This document shows positions 25,372-33,168 of a DNA stretch of 37,709 nt, piece by piece. Both the position numbers and the translations under genes were made by a program. Numbering within the stretch: position 1 is the stretch's first letter; every line of letters starts with the position of its first letter. The DNA is from Planctomycetaceae bacterium (GTDB lineage: Bacteria; Planctomycetota; Planctomycetia; Pirellulales; Thermoguttaceae). The DNA is taken from assembly GCA_009783865.1 (NCBI GenBank), contig WRCR01000001.1:1-37709 (forward strand). The letters run 5' to 3'. The notes under the pieces were generated by a model, which was given only the letters and a program-made list of their open reading frames with translations, had not been told where the DNA came from and did no database searches.

Positions 25372-26637
25372 ATGAGAACTGCATTATTGACGTTTCTTCT
25401 TGCGGCAGTATTCTGTTTGAATCTGCCCGCACAGGAACAACTAACATCTGACGGTGAAATGCCGATTCACGCCTGGGTCGGAATACCCGCTAATCAATCA
25501 ACCGTTGAACGGTTCAAGGAATTGAAATATGCGGGAATCAACGTCAACTTCACGTTCTACCCCAACATTGCCGAAGTTGAAAAAGCATTGGACGCAGCAC
25601 AACAAGCCGGTGTTAAAGTCCTGCCGTTCTGCCCTGAATTAAAAAACGAACCGGAAAAAACAGTAAAGCGGCTGATGAACCATCCGGCTCTTGCCGGCTA
25701 CCATTTGCGGGACGAACCGTCTATTGCGGACTTCGCCGGATTGAGCGAATGGATTAAGAAAGTCCAAGCGGTCGACTCCAAACACGGAAGTTATATCAAT
25801 CTCTATCCGAATGACTTGTGCGTCGAACGATTCTTCGATAAGGAAGTATTAGAATCAATGAAAAAAGAAGGAAAAAATCCGTATGCAGAATACGTTGCTC
25901 TTTTTCTGAAGGAAGTGCCGGTGCCGTATCTTTCTTTCGACCATTACCCCATTACGCAGAAAGACGGAGTCAACTCGATTAAAGTGCAGTGGTATGAAAA
26001 TCTTGAGATAATTGCTGCCGCATCGCAGAAGGCAGGTATGCCGTTTTGGGCGTTCGCGCTTTCCAATGCACATAGGAATCCGGGTTCTGCGCCGGGCGAC
26101 CCTTATCCGATACCGACTGTCGGTGATTTGAAACTTCAAATGTACAGCAACTTAGCGTACGGAGCGCAGAGTTTGCAATACTTTACCTATTGGGGTATGA
26201 AGAAAGAGTGGATGGAATTTCAAGGCGCGCCAATGACAGCGGACGGAAAACGCACGGAAATATATGACCGCATCAAGGTAGTCAACGACGAGATTCAAAC
26301 ACTTGCAGGCGTGTTTCTCGATTCAAAAGTTATCTCCGTGAGGCACACCGGCGAACAGATACCGCAGGGAACGAAACGGCTCGAACAACTGCCGCCAAAA
26401 ATCAAGACGCTGGAAACAGACGGCGGTGCGGTTGTGTCGCTCTTGGAAAAAGGCAATCGGCAGTTTCTGGTGATAGTCAATCGGGAGTGTCAGAAAACAA
26501 TGAAGTTGACGATTACGACCGATGCCGATGTCCAAAAGGTTTTGAAAGACGCAACTGTTGTACCGGCAAGTACATATACCGATACAACAGTGGTTGATGC
26601 CGGCGATGCCGTAATTTTCACTTGGGTGCGTCCTTGA
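25372..26637 (+). CDS. Secreted TIM-barrel glycoside-hydrolase-like protein
   Basis: This 421-residue protein has a Sec signal peptide (residues 1-21, ending near LPAQ). The remainder looks like a (beta/alpha)8 carbohydrate-active barrel. It has HAWVGIPANQ, then AGINVNFTF (strands 1-2), VKVLPFC, GYHLRDEPS with acidic Asp114 and Glu115 at a strand end where clan GH-A-type enzymes keep the acid/base, YLSFDHYPI (190-193), MPFWAFALSN and AYGAQSLQYFTYWG. A C-terminal beta domain follows (VVSLLEKGNRQFLVIVNREC), as in many glycosidases. The exact family is not recognised and the nucleophile is not assigned. AAGGAAAA precedes ATG 25372. Its last 20 bases overlap the 3' end of the convergent cysteine-rich gene. 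Confidence 0.65.
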   Translation: MRTALLTFLLAAVFCLNLPAQEQLTSDGEMPIHAWVGIPANQSTVERFKELKYAGINVNFTFYPNIAEVEKALDAAQQAGVKVLPFCPELKNEPEKTVKRLMNHPALAGYHLRDEPSIADFAGLSEWIKKVQAVDSKHGSYINLYPNDLCVERFFDKEVLESMKKEGKNPYAEYVALFLKEVPVPYLSFDHYPITQKDGVNSIKVQWYENLEIIAAASQKAGMPFWAFALSNAHRNPGSAPGDPYPIPTVGDLKLQMYSNLAYGAQSLQYFTYWGMKKEWMEFQGAPMTADGKRTEIYDRIKVVNDEIQTLAGVFLDSKVISVRHTGEQIPQGTKRLEQLPPKIKTLETDGGAVVSLLEKGNRQFLVIVNRECQKTMKLTITTDADVQKVLKDATVVPASTYTDTTVVDAGDAVIFTWVRP

Positions 26638-27811
26638 GCGGGGTCAAATCCTCGTCATCAATTTCGTCAAGCAATGGCGACTTTTTCTTCGGCGTTTGCT
26701 CCGGTTCATCTTCAGCATCTGTCAAGGCGGCTCTCTGCCTTGCTCTTTCCTCTGCCGCCGCTTTTCTGCGCGCTTCGTTGTCCTGCGGATTAGAAGAGCG
26801 GCTCTTTTCGTCAACATTTAACGAACCGCCGATTCCCTTCGGATTCAATTCCTTCGTCACATTACAGATATCAAGTGCGCAAGCACAAGGATTGCGGTTG
26901 CAAAACTTACAGGAATATGCATACGGCACTTGACCGGCAAAGCCCGGCTTGCTGCAATCACAAGGATTCTTATAGCAAAGCGGACAAGACCAGCGGAATG
27001 AATAAGGACGTGCATAGCCCGTGAATATAGCCGGATTCCAATGCGGACGATAATACGGTGCCGGATTGTAATACACCGGAAACTTTCGCGCACCGTTGTT
27101 GTACATATCCATAATCGGTCTCGGAATTACCGACAAGAAGCGGGGTTCCTTGTACGGATTGAATTCGCCTTTGACACCGTGACCATCGTCTGCGTGTTCG
27201 CAAGGGTCGCTGCGATGTTCGCGGCAGGCATCGCAGGTGCCGCAAGGGGTGTCACCAGCGGTTAAATCGCAGTTATTGCACATGTTTTGACTCCGCTGCT
27301 GAATACAATGGCGACACAGCGTTCTTTCGCAAGGAAAACCTGCCTGACACATTTTGCATTTTCCGCAAGGCGTTTGCGGGCTGTCAACGCAGAGCGGACA
27401 ATCTTCTGCTTTGACGGGTTTCGCGCCGTACACTTCCCACATATAACGTTCTGCTTCGATGCGGCGTTGAACTGCGATTTCGGGAATTTTGCTGTATCTG
27501 TCCTGATTACCGATGGCGGGAGGCGTACCGGTATAAATCCGTTCCGGCGGACGCACAAATCGCGGGTCGGGATAGCCGAAGTCAGCCGAAGCCAGCGGTT
27601 CCTGCATGGGTTGATGAACGTGCGGGGCATTTCCGTGATATTGTCCGCCGGTTTTTCCATAATTCTTTGCCGCTGCTGCGGAACGGGGCGGATTGCCGGA
27701 CTTGGTCTTCTGTGCTTTTGTTTGCGCCAGCAATGTTTGTGCCGATGCAATCAAAAGAACGAAAGCCAATAGCGGAAAACAAACAGTAATGATTTTTGTG
27801 AAGTTGTACAT
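26618..27811 (-). CDS. Secreted cysteine-rich protein with CxxC repeats, unknown function
   Basis: This 397-residue protein has a signal peptide (hydrophobic residues 8-26, then LLAQ). The mature part contains 23 cysteines in ordered groups. A first cluster (about residues 138-206) has CPLC, CGKCKMC, CERTLCRHC, CNNC and CGTCDAC. A second cluster has two related units, CPLCYKNPCDC and CKFCNRNPCACALDIC. Between them lies a Pro/Tyr/Asn-rich stretch (YYNPAPYYRPHWNP). The C-terminus is highly charged (KAAAEERARQRAAL, then acidic). The pattern would suit metal binding or dense disulfides in the cell envelope. No known family is recognised. AAGGA lies close before ATG 27811. It overlaps the end of the hydrolase gene by 20 bases. 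Confidence 0.75.
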   Translation of the reverse strand: MYNFTKIITVCFPLLAFVLLIASAQTLLAQTKAQKTKSGNPPRSAAAAKNYGKTGGQYHGNAPHVHQPMQEPLASADFGYPDPRFVRPPERIYTGTPPAIGNQDRYSKIPEIAVQRRIEAERYMWEVYGAKPVKAEDCPLCVDSPQTPCGKCKMCQAGFPCERTLCRHCIQQRSQNMCNNCDLTAGDTPCGTCDACREHRSDPCEHADDGHGVKGEFNPYKEPRFLSVIPRPIMDMYNNGARKFPVYYNPAPYYRPHWNPAIFTGYARPYSFRWSCPLCYKNPCDCSKPGFAGQVPYAYSCKFCNRNPCACALDICNVTKELNPKGIGGSLNVDEKSRSSNPQDNEARRKAAAEERARQRAALTDAEDEPEQTPKKKSPLLDEIDDEDLTPLKDAPK

Positions 27812-28043
27812 TTCCTTGTCCTTCTATGTTGTTCCTTTTGAGAACAATTACGCTTTTGACGGAGGATTATGGATTATAAAACCGCATCGTGCGGGAAATC
27901 TTTCGTTTTTTTGTGCAAGATTTTTTTCGGCAGACGATACAAGCGGTATAACGCGCAGAGTTGTTTTGTCCTGTTGCTATAAACAGCGGATTTATTAACG
28001 GCGATATTCGAGACCGCTTATTGAAAGCCGAAAAGTTTTGATA
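27812..28043. other. Spacer between divergent genes, nothing recognised
   Basis: This AT-rich part of the 301-bp spacer between the cysteine-rich protein and Vsr contains no convincing gene, RNA or repeat. The remaining spacer to 28112 holds the candidate Vsr promoter. The spacer marks the left boundary of the second restriction-modification block. Confidence 0.5.
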
Positions 28044-28072
28044 TTGCAAACGCATACAATTTCGTGTAAAAT
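28044..28072 (+). promoter_or_regulatory. Candidate promoter of the Vsr / cytosine methylase operon
   Basis: TTGCAA (28044-28049) and TAAAAT (28067-28072) are 17 bases apart, matching 4 of 6 and 5 of 6 consensus bases. Transcription would begin near 28079. ATG 28071 would then lie inside the -10 box, so ATG 28113 is the better Vsr start. Confidence 0.45.
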
Positions 28073-28112
28073 GTCGAAAACGTTTAGAAATAAAGGGAAA
28101 CTGGCGGGGACA

Positions 28113-28532
28113 ATGGCAGACCATTTGACGAAAGAAAAACGCTCGTGGAATATGAGCCGTATCCGATCAAAGGAAACCGCTCCTGAAATTGCATTCCGTA
28201 AATTGATATATCGGGCAGGGTTTCGTTATCGGCTTTATGATAAAACACTTCCCGGAAAGCCGGATTTAGTCATGAAAAAACACAAAATCATTGTTTTCAT
28301 TCACGGCTGTTTTTGGCACGGACATGAAAACTGCCGGAGGGGAAACAAACCGAAAACGCATAAAAAATACTGGAACGCAAAAATTAAAGGGAACGTTGCA
28401 CGGGATAGAAAAAACATTACAACGTTGGAAAATTCAGGATGGCGGGTTTTCGCCGTTTGGGAATGTGAATTGAAAGATTTAGAAACCGTTTTACAAAAAT
28501 TCAAGGAATTTGTCGGGACAAAAGATGCCTAA
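28113..28532 (+). CDS. vsr: Very short patch repair (Vsr) endonuclease
   Basis: Vsr nicks 5' of the T in T:G mismatches left by deamination of 5-methylcytosine and so limits mutation at methylase sites. This 139-residue protein opens with MADHLTKEKRSWNMSRIRSK and carries the catalytic residues Asp51 (PGKPDLV), His64 and His69 (FIHGCFWHGHENC). The numbering coincides with the known E. coli Vsr residues. Further family stretches are KYWNAKIKGN and RVFAVWECELKD. It overlaps the downstream methylase start by 8 bases, the usual pairing. Two further upstream in-frame ATGs (28038, 28071) are not supported because a promoter candidate overlaps them. Confidence 0.93.
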   Translation: MADHLTKEKRSWNMSRIRSKETAPEIAFRKLIYRAGFRYRLYDKTLPGKPDLVMKKHKIIVFIHGCFWHGHENCRRGNKPKTHKKYWNAKIKGNVARDRKNITTLENSGWRVFAVWECELKDLETVLQKFKEFVGTKDA

Positions 28533-29676
28533 AGAAGTAGCCCAACCTAAAATTTTGTCGCTGTTTTCCGGTTGCGGAGGTCTTGACTGGGGGTTTCATA
28601 CCGCCGGTTATAGGACAGTTTGGGCTAACGACATCAATAAATGGGCGGTTAACACATTTCGCAAAAACTTTCCCGAAGCTGCCGTTTCGCAGGAAGATAT
28701 CGAAAAAATTAAGGGGAAAAAGTTAAAAGAAGTTCCCGATTGCGATTTAATCGTGGGCGGTTTCCCTTGTCAGGATTTTTCGGTGATTTGGAAACAGCCG
28801 GGGCTGGACGGTGATAGAGGCAACCTCTACAAACATTACCTACGCTTTATTGATGCGAAAAAGCCGTTGACGTTTGTTGCTGAAAATGTTAAGGGACTAT
28901 TGTCGGCAAATAAAGGACGTGCAATAGCGGAAATCTTAAAGGGTTTCGAGAACGCTGGCAATGGTTATATGGTGAAAATCCAACTCTACAACTTTGCGGA
29001 TTACGGTGTTCCGCAGTTTAGGGAGCGGGTTTTGATTGTCGGTGTCCGGCTTGACACGGGTTTTGAATTCGCTCACCCTGCCCCGACACACGGAGCAGGA
29101 CGGGTAGCGTATAAAACATCGGGGGACGCATTGCGGGACGTTGAAGCAATGGAAATGTTTCAGAAAGCACCGAAGTTTAATCGAAATGAAATTGGTATTG
29201 TGGAAAAAACACGAAAAATGTTAGAAATGATACCAGAAGGCGGTAATTTTACAGATGTTCCTACGGATAGTGAGTATTACGTCAAGGGTTTGATTAGTCA
29301 CGTTTATCGCCGCCTGAACCGGAATGAACCGTCAAAAACGATTATTGCGGCAGGCGGTGGCGGAACATGGGGCTATCATTACGAAGAACCCCGCCCACTG
29401 TGTAACAGAGAAAGAGCAAGATTGCAATCGTTCCCTGATAGTTTTGAATTCGAGGGTTCGGTCACAGAAGTCCGCCGTCAAGTTGGTAATGCTGTTCCGC
29501 CGGACGGCGTTAGATTAGTTGCAGAACGGCTAATGCCGCTTTTTACGGGGGAATATGAAAAAACGGATTTGCAAAAACTCCGTAATGAATTACAGAAATT
29601 ATCAATTAGGAAACGTTTGGAATACGATTTACAAAGGACTAAAGAAGAAAATTCAGAGATAGAAATAGCAACGTGA
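28525..29676 (+). CDS. DNA (cytosine-5-)-methyltransferase
   Basis: This 383-residue type II C5-cytosine methylase shows all main motifs. Motif I is FSGCGG at 14-19, motif IV is GGFPCQDFS with catalytic Cys82, motif VI is ENV at 120-122, motif VIII is the QFRERVLIVG region, and motifs IX-X are at the C-terminus (RERARLQSFPD, QVGNAVPP). The target-recognition region between VIII and IX contains GGNFTDVP. ATG 28525 is chosen; an upstream TTG at 28510 would add five residues inside Vsr. The stop overlaps the GTG start of the PLD nuclease (GTGA). The charged tail of about 40 residues after the catalytic core is longer than usual. The specificity cannot be read directly; the NgoFVII-like partner hints at a GC-rich short site. 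Confidence 0.94.
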   Translation: MPKEVAQPKILSLFSGCGGLDWGFHTAGYRTVWANDINKWAVNTFRKNFPEAAVSQEDIEKIKGKKLKEVPDCDLIVGGFPCQDFSVIWKQPGLDGDRGNLYKHYLRFIDAKKPLTFVAENVKGLLSANKGRAIAEILKGFENAGNGYMVKIQLYNFADYGVPQFRERVLIVGVRLDTGFEFAHPAPTHGAGRVAYKTSGDALRDVEAMEMFQKAPKFNRNEIGIVEKTRKMLEMIPEGGNFTDVPTDSEYYVKGLISHVYRRLNRNEPSKTIIAAGGGGTWGYHYEEPRPLCNRERARLQSFPDSFEFEGSVTEVRRQVGNAVPPDGVRLVAERLMPLFTGEYEKTDLQKLRNELQKLSIRKRLEYDLQRTKEENSEIEIAT

Positions 29677-30707
29677 TAGAATTACTCAACTCAAATTATC
29701 TGCCGTTAAAAACGGTTTGCCGTTCTTTTTCTGAAGTGTTTTTTACGCTGTTGGGGAGTGCTGAACGTATCCACATTGCAAGCGGTTATGTTTCGGAAGA
29801 CGCAATCGCCGATTTGTTAGGTATTTACGAAAAAGGATACAGCAAAGAGTTAAATCTTATTGTCGGGATGGGTTGGTTTGAAGGATTTCCCGCAGCCCAA
29901 TATGATGCGCTGGCTAGGTTTGGAGATTTATTGTCAAAAAAGGAACTCGGTAACGTTTTTGTCGCTAATCGTTTCAAGTATCATGGAAAAGTTTATTCCT
30001 TCTTCGGGAAGGATAACTCTTATTCAGCCGTTGTCGGTTCAAGCAATCTAACAAGAATAGATTCGCAGGATAAAGTTTATGATACGGATATCTTGATAAC
30101 CGGCGATAATGTCAATGCCGAAATCGAAAAGTTCCTTGCCGATTTGCAAAGATATAGTGTTCCGATACAAAAGGTAAAACTGCCCGCTGAAAAAATTATT
30201 GAACCGAAAAATTTATTCGCCGATTACTTGGACGTAGAGCAAGTTTCGGAACAGAAGTTATGTGATATACAGAGTTCATTGACGGACACCGTTTTCGTTA
30301 TTCCGATAAAACCGGAAATGAAAAGCCATCTGAATTGTTATTTTGGAAGACCTCGAATGAATAACGGAATTGCACGCCCCCGTGATTGGTATGAAGCCAA
30401 CATTATTGTATCAAAAAAAATTACAGGAAAACGGGACTATCCTAAACGGGAATTCACTGCAATTACAGATGACGGCTATAAGTTTCAGTGTGAATCAAAC
30501 GGCGATTACCATAAAAACCTGCGGTCTTCAGGCGACCTGAAGATTATCGGCAGATGGTTAAAAGGGCGAATGGAGCAAAAACGGAAGTTGCAAATCGGAG
30601 AAATGGTCGACGAGGGTGTTTTAGAAAACTACGGTAGAGACAACTTTACAATGACAAAAACAAACTTACCGGATACCTGGTATTTGGACTTTAGCACGGA
30701 AAAATGA
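29673..30707 (+). CDS. NgoFVII-type restriction endonuclease (PLD superfamily)
   Basis: This 344-residue protein resembles the NgoFVII family of type II restriction enzymes, which use a phospholipase-D active site and need no metal. The single HKD-type motif is His104 and Lys106 (YHGKVYSFF), with Ser123 and Asn125 (VVGSSNLTR). Two copies would come together in a dimer. N-terminal strands (RIHIASGYV, LNLIVGMG) fit the PLD fold. The C-terminal half (RPRDWYEANIIVSKKI onward) matches the DNA-recognition part of this family. It begins at GTG 29673 within the methylase stop and ends within the ATGA start of the Z1 gene, so the operon is tightly coupled. It appears intact although the next gene is broken. 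Confidence 0.85.
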   Translation: MIELLNSNYLPLKTVCRSFSEVFFTLLGSAERIHIASGYVSEDAIADLLGIYEKGYSKELNLIVGMGWFEGFPAAQYDALARFGDLLSKKELGNVFVANRFKYHGKVYSFFGKDNSYSAVVGSSNLTRIDSQDKVYDTDILITGDNVNAEIEKFLADLQRYSVPIQKVKLPAEKIIEPKNLFADYLDVEQVSEQKLCDIQSSLTDTVFVIPIKPEMKSHLNCYFGRPRMNNGIARPRDWYEANIIVSKKITGKRDYPKREFTAITDDGYKFQCESNGDYHKNLRSSGDLKIIGRWLKGRMEQKRKLQIGEMVDEGVLENYGRDNFTMTKTNLPDTWYLDFSTEK

Positions 30708-31785
30708 GACATATGAGTTTCCTTGAAGCATATCTTAACACAATCAACAATGTTGAAGTAAAGCAAACGGTTAGCGAAACCGCAGCAAAATTTTTGCAGG
30801 AGGTACTTTCGTCATTTAATTTCCAAAGCCGCATTAACGGACTTTTACTCGGCGAAGTGCAAAGCGGTAAAACGGGGCAAATGTTTGGAATAGTAGCCCA
30901 AGCCGCTGATGAAGGTTTTGACGTTTTCGTAATTTTGACAACCGATAATAACCGGTTACAAACGCAGACGTTTGAGCGGGCTTCGCTAGGATTGATGAGC
31001 GGAATGGAAGTTTGTAATGAAACCGACACACGCCGCTTTAATCTGAACCGCCGTTTGACAACACGAAAACCTGTTGTGATCGTTCTAAAAAAGAACAGCA
31101 AGATATTGAAGAAATGGCGGAACGAGCTTTTGAATTCGGAATACCTAAAAGATAAGAACGTGATGATAATTGACGATGAGGCGGATGCAGCATCGCTCAA
31201 CACGAGGATTAATCAGGATGACATCAGCGTTATCAACGAACACATCAGCGCAATCCGAACCGCAGGGGCGTCTTGCATTTACTTGCAAGTTACTGCAACT
31301 CCGCAAGCAGTTTTATTACAAACCGAAGAATCTGATTACAAACCGTCTTTCGTAATTTACTTCAAGCCGGGCAGTGCTTATCTCGGCGGGGACTTTTTCT
31401 TTTCCCGACCGGAACCGTATTGCATTATAGAAACAAGCGATGACGAAATGGCTTCGGTTATCGACCCTGATTCCGAAGATGATGCGCGGCTTAAGCAAGC
31501 GGTATTAAATTTTCTTGTTGTTTGCGCCCATTTCAAACTTTCCGGTATAGAGAGCACATTAAAACAGCAAAATTGCTCGTAAGCAGCGGACACAGAATCA
31601 GCAAAGGAACGGGAACAATGTTAACTCCGACAGACCGCAAAGTGTTCGACGATTATACTGACGGCATATCGTTGATAATGTACCGCCTGAAAGGCGAGGT
31701 TGACCAAAAGTGGAACGGTCAGCCGTTATGGATGCCGAACATTAAGTTGCCGGAAGGTTTCCGATGTCATTATGCAAGAAGATAG
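30704..31785 (+). pseudogene. Z1-type superfamily II helicase/ATPase, broken
   Basis: The first 292 residues keep a good helicase N-terminus: Walker A GEVQSGKTGQ (50-59), VILTTDNN, Walker B IIDDEAD (155-161) and VTATPQA (196-202). They then reach FLVVCAHFKLSGIES, where the Z1 domain should continue, but the frame ends at 31582. From about 31558 another frame reads LLVSSGHRISKGTGTMLTPT ... WNGQPLWMPNIKLPEG to a stop at 31785, which looks like a displaced later part of the same protein. An internal deletion plus frameshift is inferred, since full-length relatives are several hundred residues longer. Z1 helicases occur in operons with cytosine methylase, Vsr and PLD nuclease, often with a MutL/MORC-type ATPase, which is absent here. 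The stretch from 31786 to pgk holds no gene. Confidence 0.75.
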
Positions 31786-31871
31786 AAACCTATCGTTTGA
31801 TTTTGTTAAAGTCACAGATGCAAAATACACGCCATTAAATTACGTTTTACCGCAGCCGCAGACTCGCGCTC

Positions 31872-31899
31872 TTGATTTTTTTTTTCATTCCGATAAAAT
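31872..31899 (+). promoter_or_regulatory. Candidate promoter of pgk
   Basis: TTGATT (31872-31877) and TAAAAT (31894-31899) lie 16 bases apart within a T-rich tract (ten consecutive T at about 31876-31885). Transcription would start near 31906, giving a leader of about 40 bases before ATG 31946. This supports pgk being expressed independently of the upstream restriction block. Confidence 0.45.
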
Positions 31900-31945
31900 A
31901 ATGCCGTTCAACAACTTTTTCCCTTTTTCAAGAAAGAAAACACCG

Positions 31946-33142
31946 ATGGCAAAGAAAACTATTGCTTCAGTTGATGTCAACAATAAAACCGTGTTCATCC
32001 GCGTGGATTTTAACGTACCGCTCGATGACAACGGCAAAATTACCGATGACCGCCGAATTGTCATGGCACTGCCGACTATCAAATCCGTTTTAGAACGCGG
32101 CGGAAAAGTCATACTGGCAAGCCACCTCGGTCGTCCGAAAGGAACGCCCGACCCGAAATATACAATGCACCCGACAGCAGTTCGGCTTGCCGAACTTCTC
32201 GACCAGCCCGTTATATTCGCAACCGATACCGTCGGACAAGATGCGCAAGCGAAAGTTGCCGCTTTGAAAACCGGCGAGGTTCTCGTTCTTGAAAACCTGC
32301 GCTATCAACCGGACGAAGAAAGCAAAAAAGACGAAGAGAAAGCCGCCTTCGCTGCTAAACTTGCCGCCTTTGCTGATGTTTATGTCAACGATGCCTTCGG
32401 AACCTGTCACCGCACCGATGCGTCAATGTACGCCGTTCCGCTGGCAATGGGAAGCAAGCCGAAGGTTTGCGGATTCCTCGTCGAGAAAGAAATCAAATAC
32501 TTGAGTGACGCGCTTGCAAATCCGCAAAGACCATTTGTCGCAATTATCGGCGGGAAAAAGGTTTCGGACAAAATCAATGTGATTGAAAACCTCTTGAACA
32601 TCACAGACATGGTTTTAATCGGCGGTGCAATGGCGTACACGTTCTCGCTGGCAAAGGGCGAAAAAGTCGGCGGCTCATTGACCGAACCGGATAAAGTCAA
32701 CTTGGCGAAAGAACTCCTCGCAAAGGGCGGCGATAAACTTATTCTGCCGCTTGATACGCATTGCGGCGATGAATTCAGCGGAACATGCAACAAGATAACC
32801 GTGAAAGCGGGCGAGATTCCCGACGGTTTTCAAGGTTTTGATATTGGTCCCGAAACGGCAAAGAAATATGTCGGCATTGTTAAAGAAGCGAAGACGGTTG
32901 TTTGGAACGGTCCGATGGGCGTGAGTGAAATCCCGCCGTTTGATGCCGGTACGAAGGCGGTAGCGCAAGCGATTGCCGAAAGCAATTCGATTAGCATAAT
33001 CGGCGGCGGCGACAGTGCGGAAGCGATTCAGCGGCTAGGTTTCGCTGATAAGGTTTCGCACGTCAGCACGGGCGGCGGTGCTTCGCTGGAGATGCTCGAA
33101 GGCAAAAAGTTCGCCGCCGTTGAGGTTCTGGATAACGAGTAG
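31946..33142 (+). CDS. pgk: Phosphoglycerate kinase
   Basis: Pgk makes ATP from 1,3-bisphosphoglycerate in glycolysis, in the cytoplasm. The 398-residue length is that of a normal bacterial enzyme. Signatures are FIRVDFNVPLDD (Arg19, Asp21 and Asn23 in the substrate site), ASHLGRPKG (59-66), the hinge and nucleotide domain with GGAMAYTFSLAKG, WNGPMGVSEIPPFD, and IGGGDSAE plus STGGGASLEMLEG at the C-terminus. ATG 31946 is chosen by homology; the reading frame is open further upstream but that stretch is remnant and promoter DNA. No other glycolytic gene is adjacent. It lies between two unrelated restriction systems, with the type IIG gene 26 bases downstream. Confidence 0.97.
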   Translation: MAKKTIASVDVNNKTVFIRVDFNVPLDDNGKITDDRRIVMALPTIKSVLERGGKVILASHLGRPKGTPDPKYTMHPTAVRLAELLDQPVIFATDTVGQDAQAKVAALKTGEVLVLENLRYQPDEESKKDEEKAAFAAKLAAFADVYVNDAFGTCHRTDASMYAVPLAMGSKPKVCGFLVEKEIKYLSDALANPQRPFVAIIGGKKVSDKINVIENLLNITDMVLIGGAMAYTFSLAKGEKVGGSLTEPDKVNLAKELLAKGGDKLILPLDTHCGDEFSGTCNKITVKAGEIPDGFQGFDIGPETAKKYVGIVKEAKTVVWNGPMGVSEIPPFDAGTKAVAQAIAESNSISIIGGGDSAEAIQRLGFADKVSHVSTGGGASLEMLEGKKFAAVEVLDNE

Positions 33143-33168
33143 GATAGTATAAACGGAATAATAACACA

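Noticed and set aside
27867..28124. 85-codon minus-strand frame in the spacer before Vsr
   Set aside because: It overlaps the Vsr promoter and start, has no recognisable domain, and its composition is not gene-like.
31700..31945. 82-codon N-terminal extension of pgk
   Set aside because: The frame runs through the Z1 remnant and a T-run with promoter boxes; phosphoglycerate kinase starts at MAKKTIASVDV.
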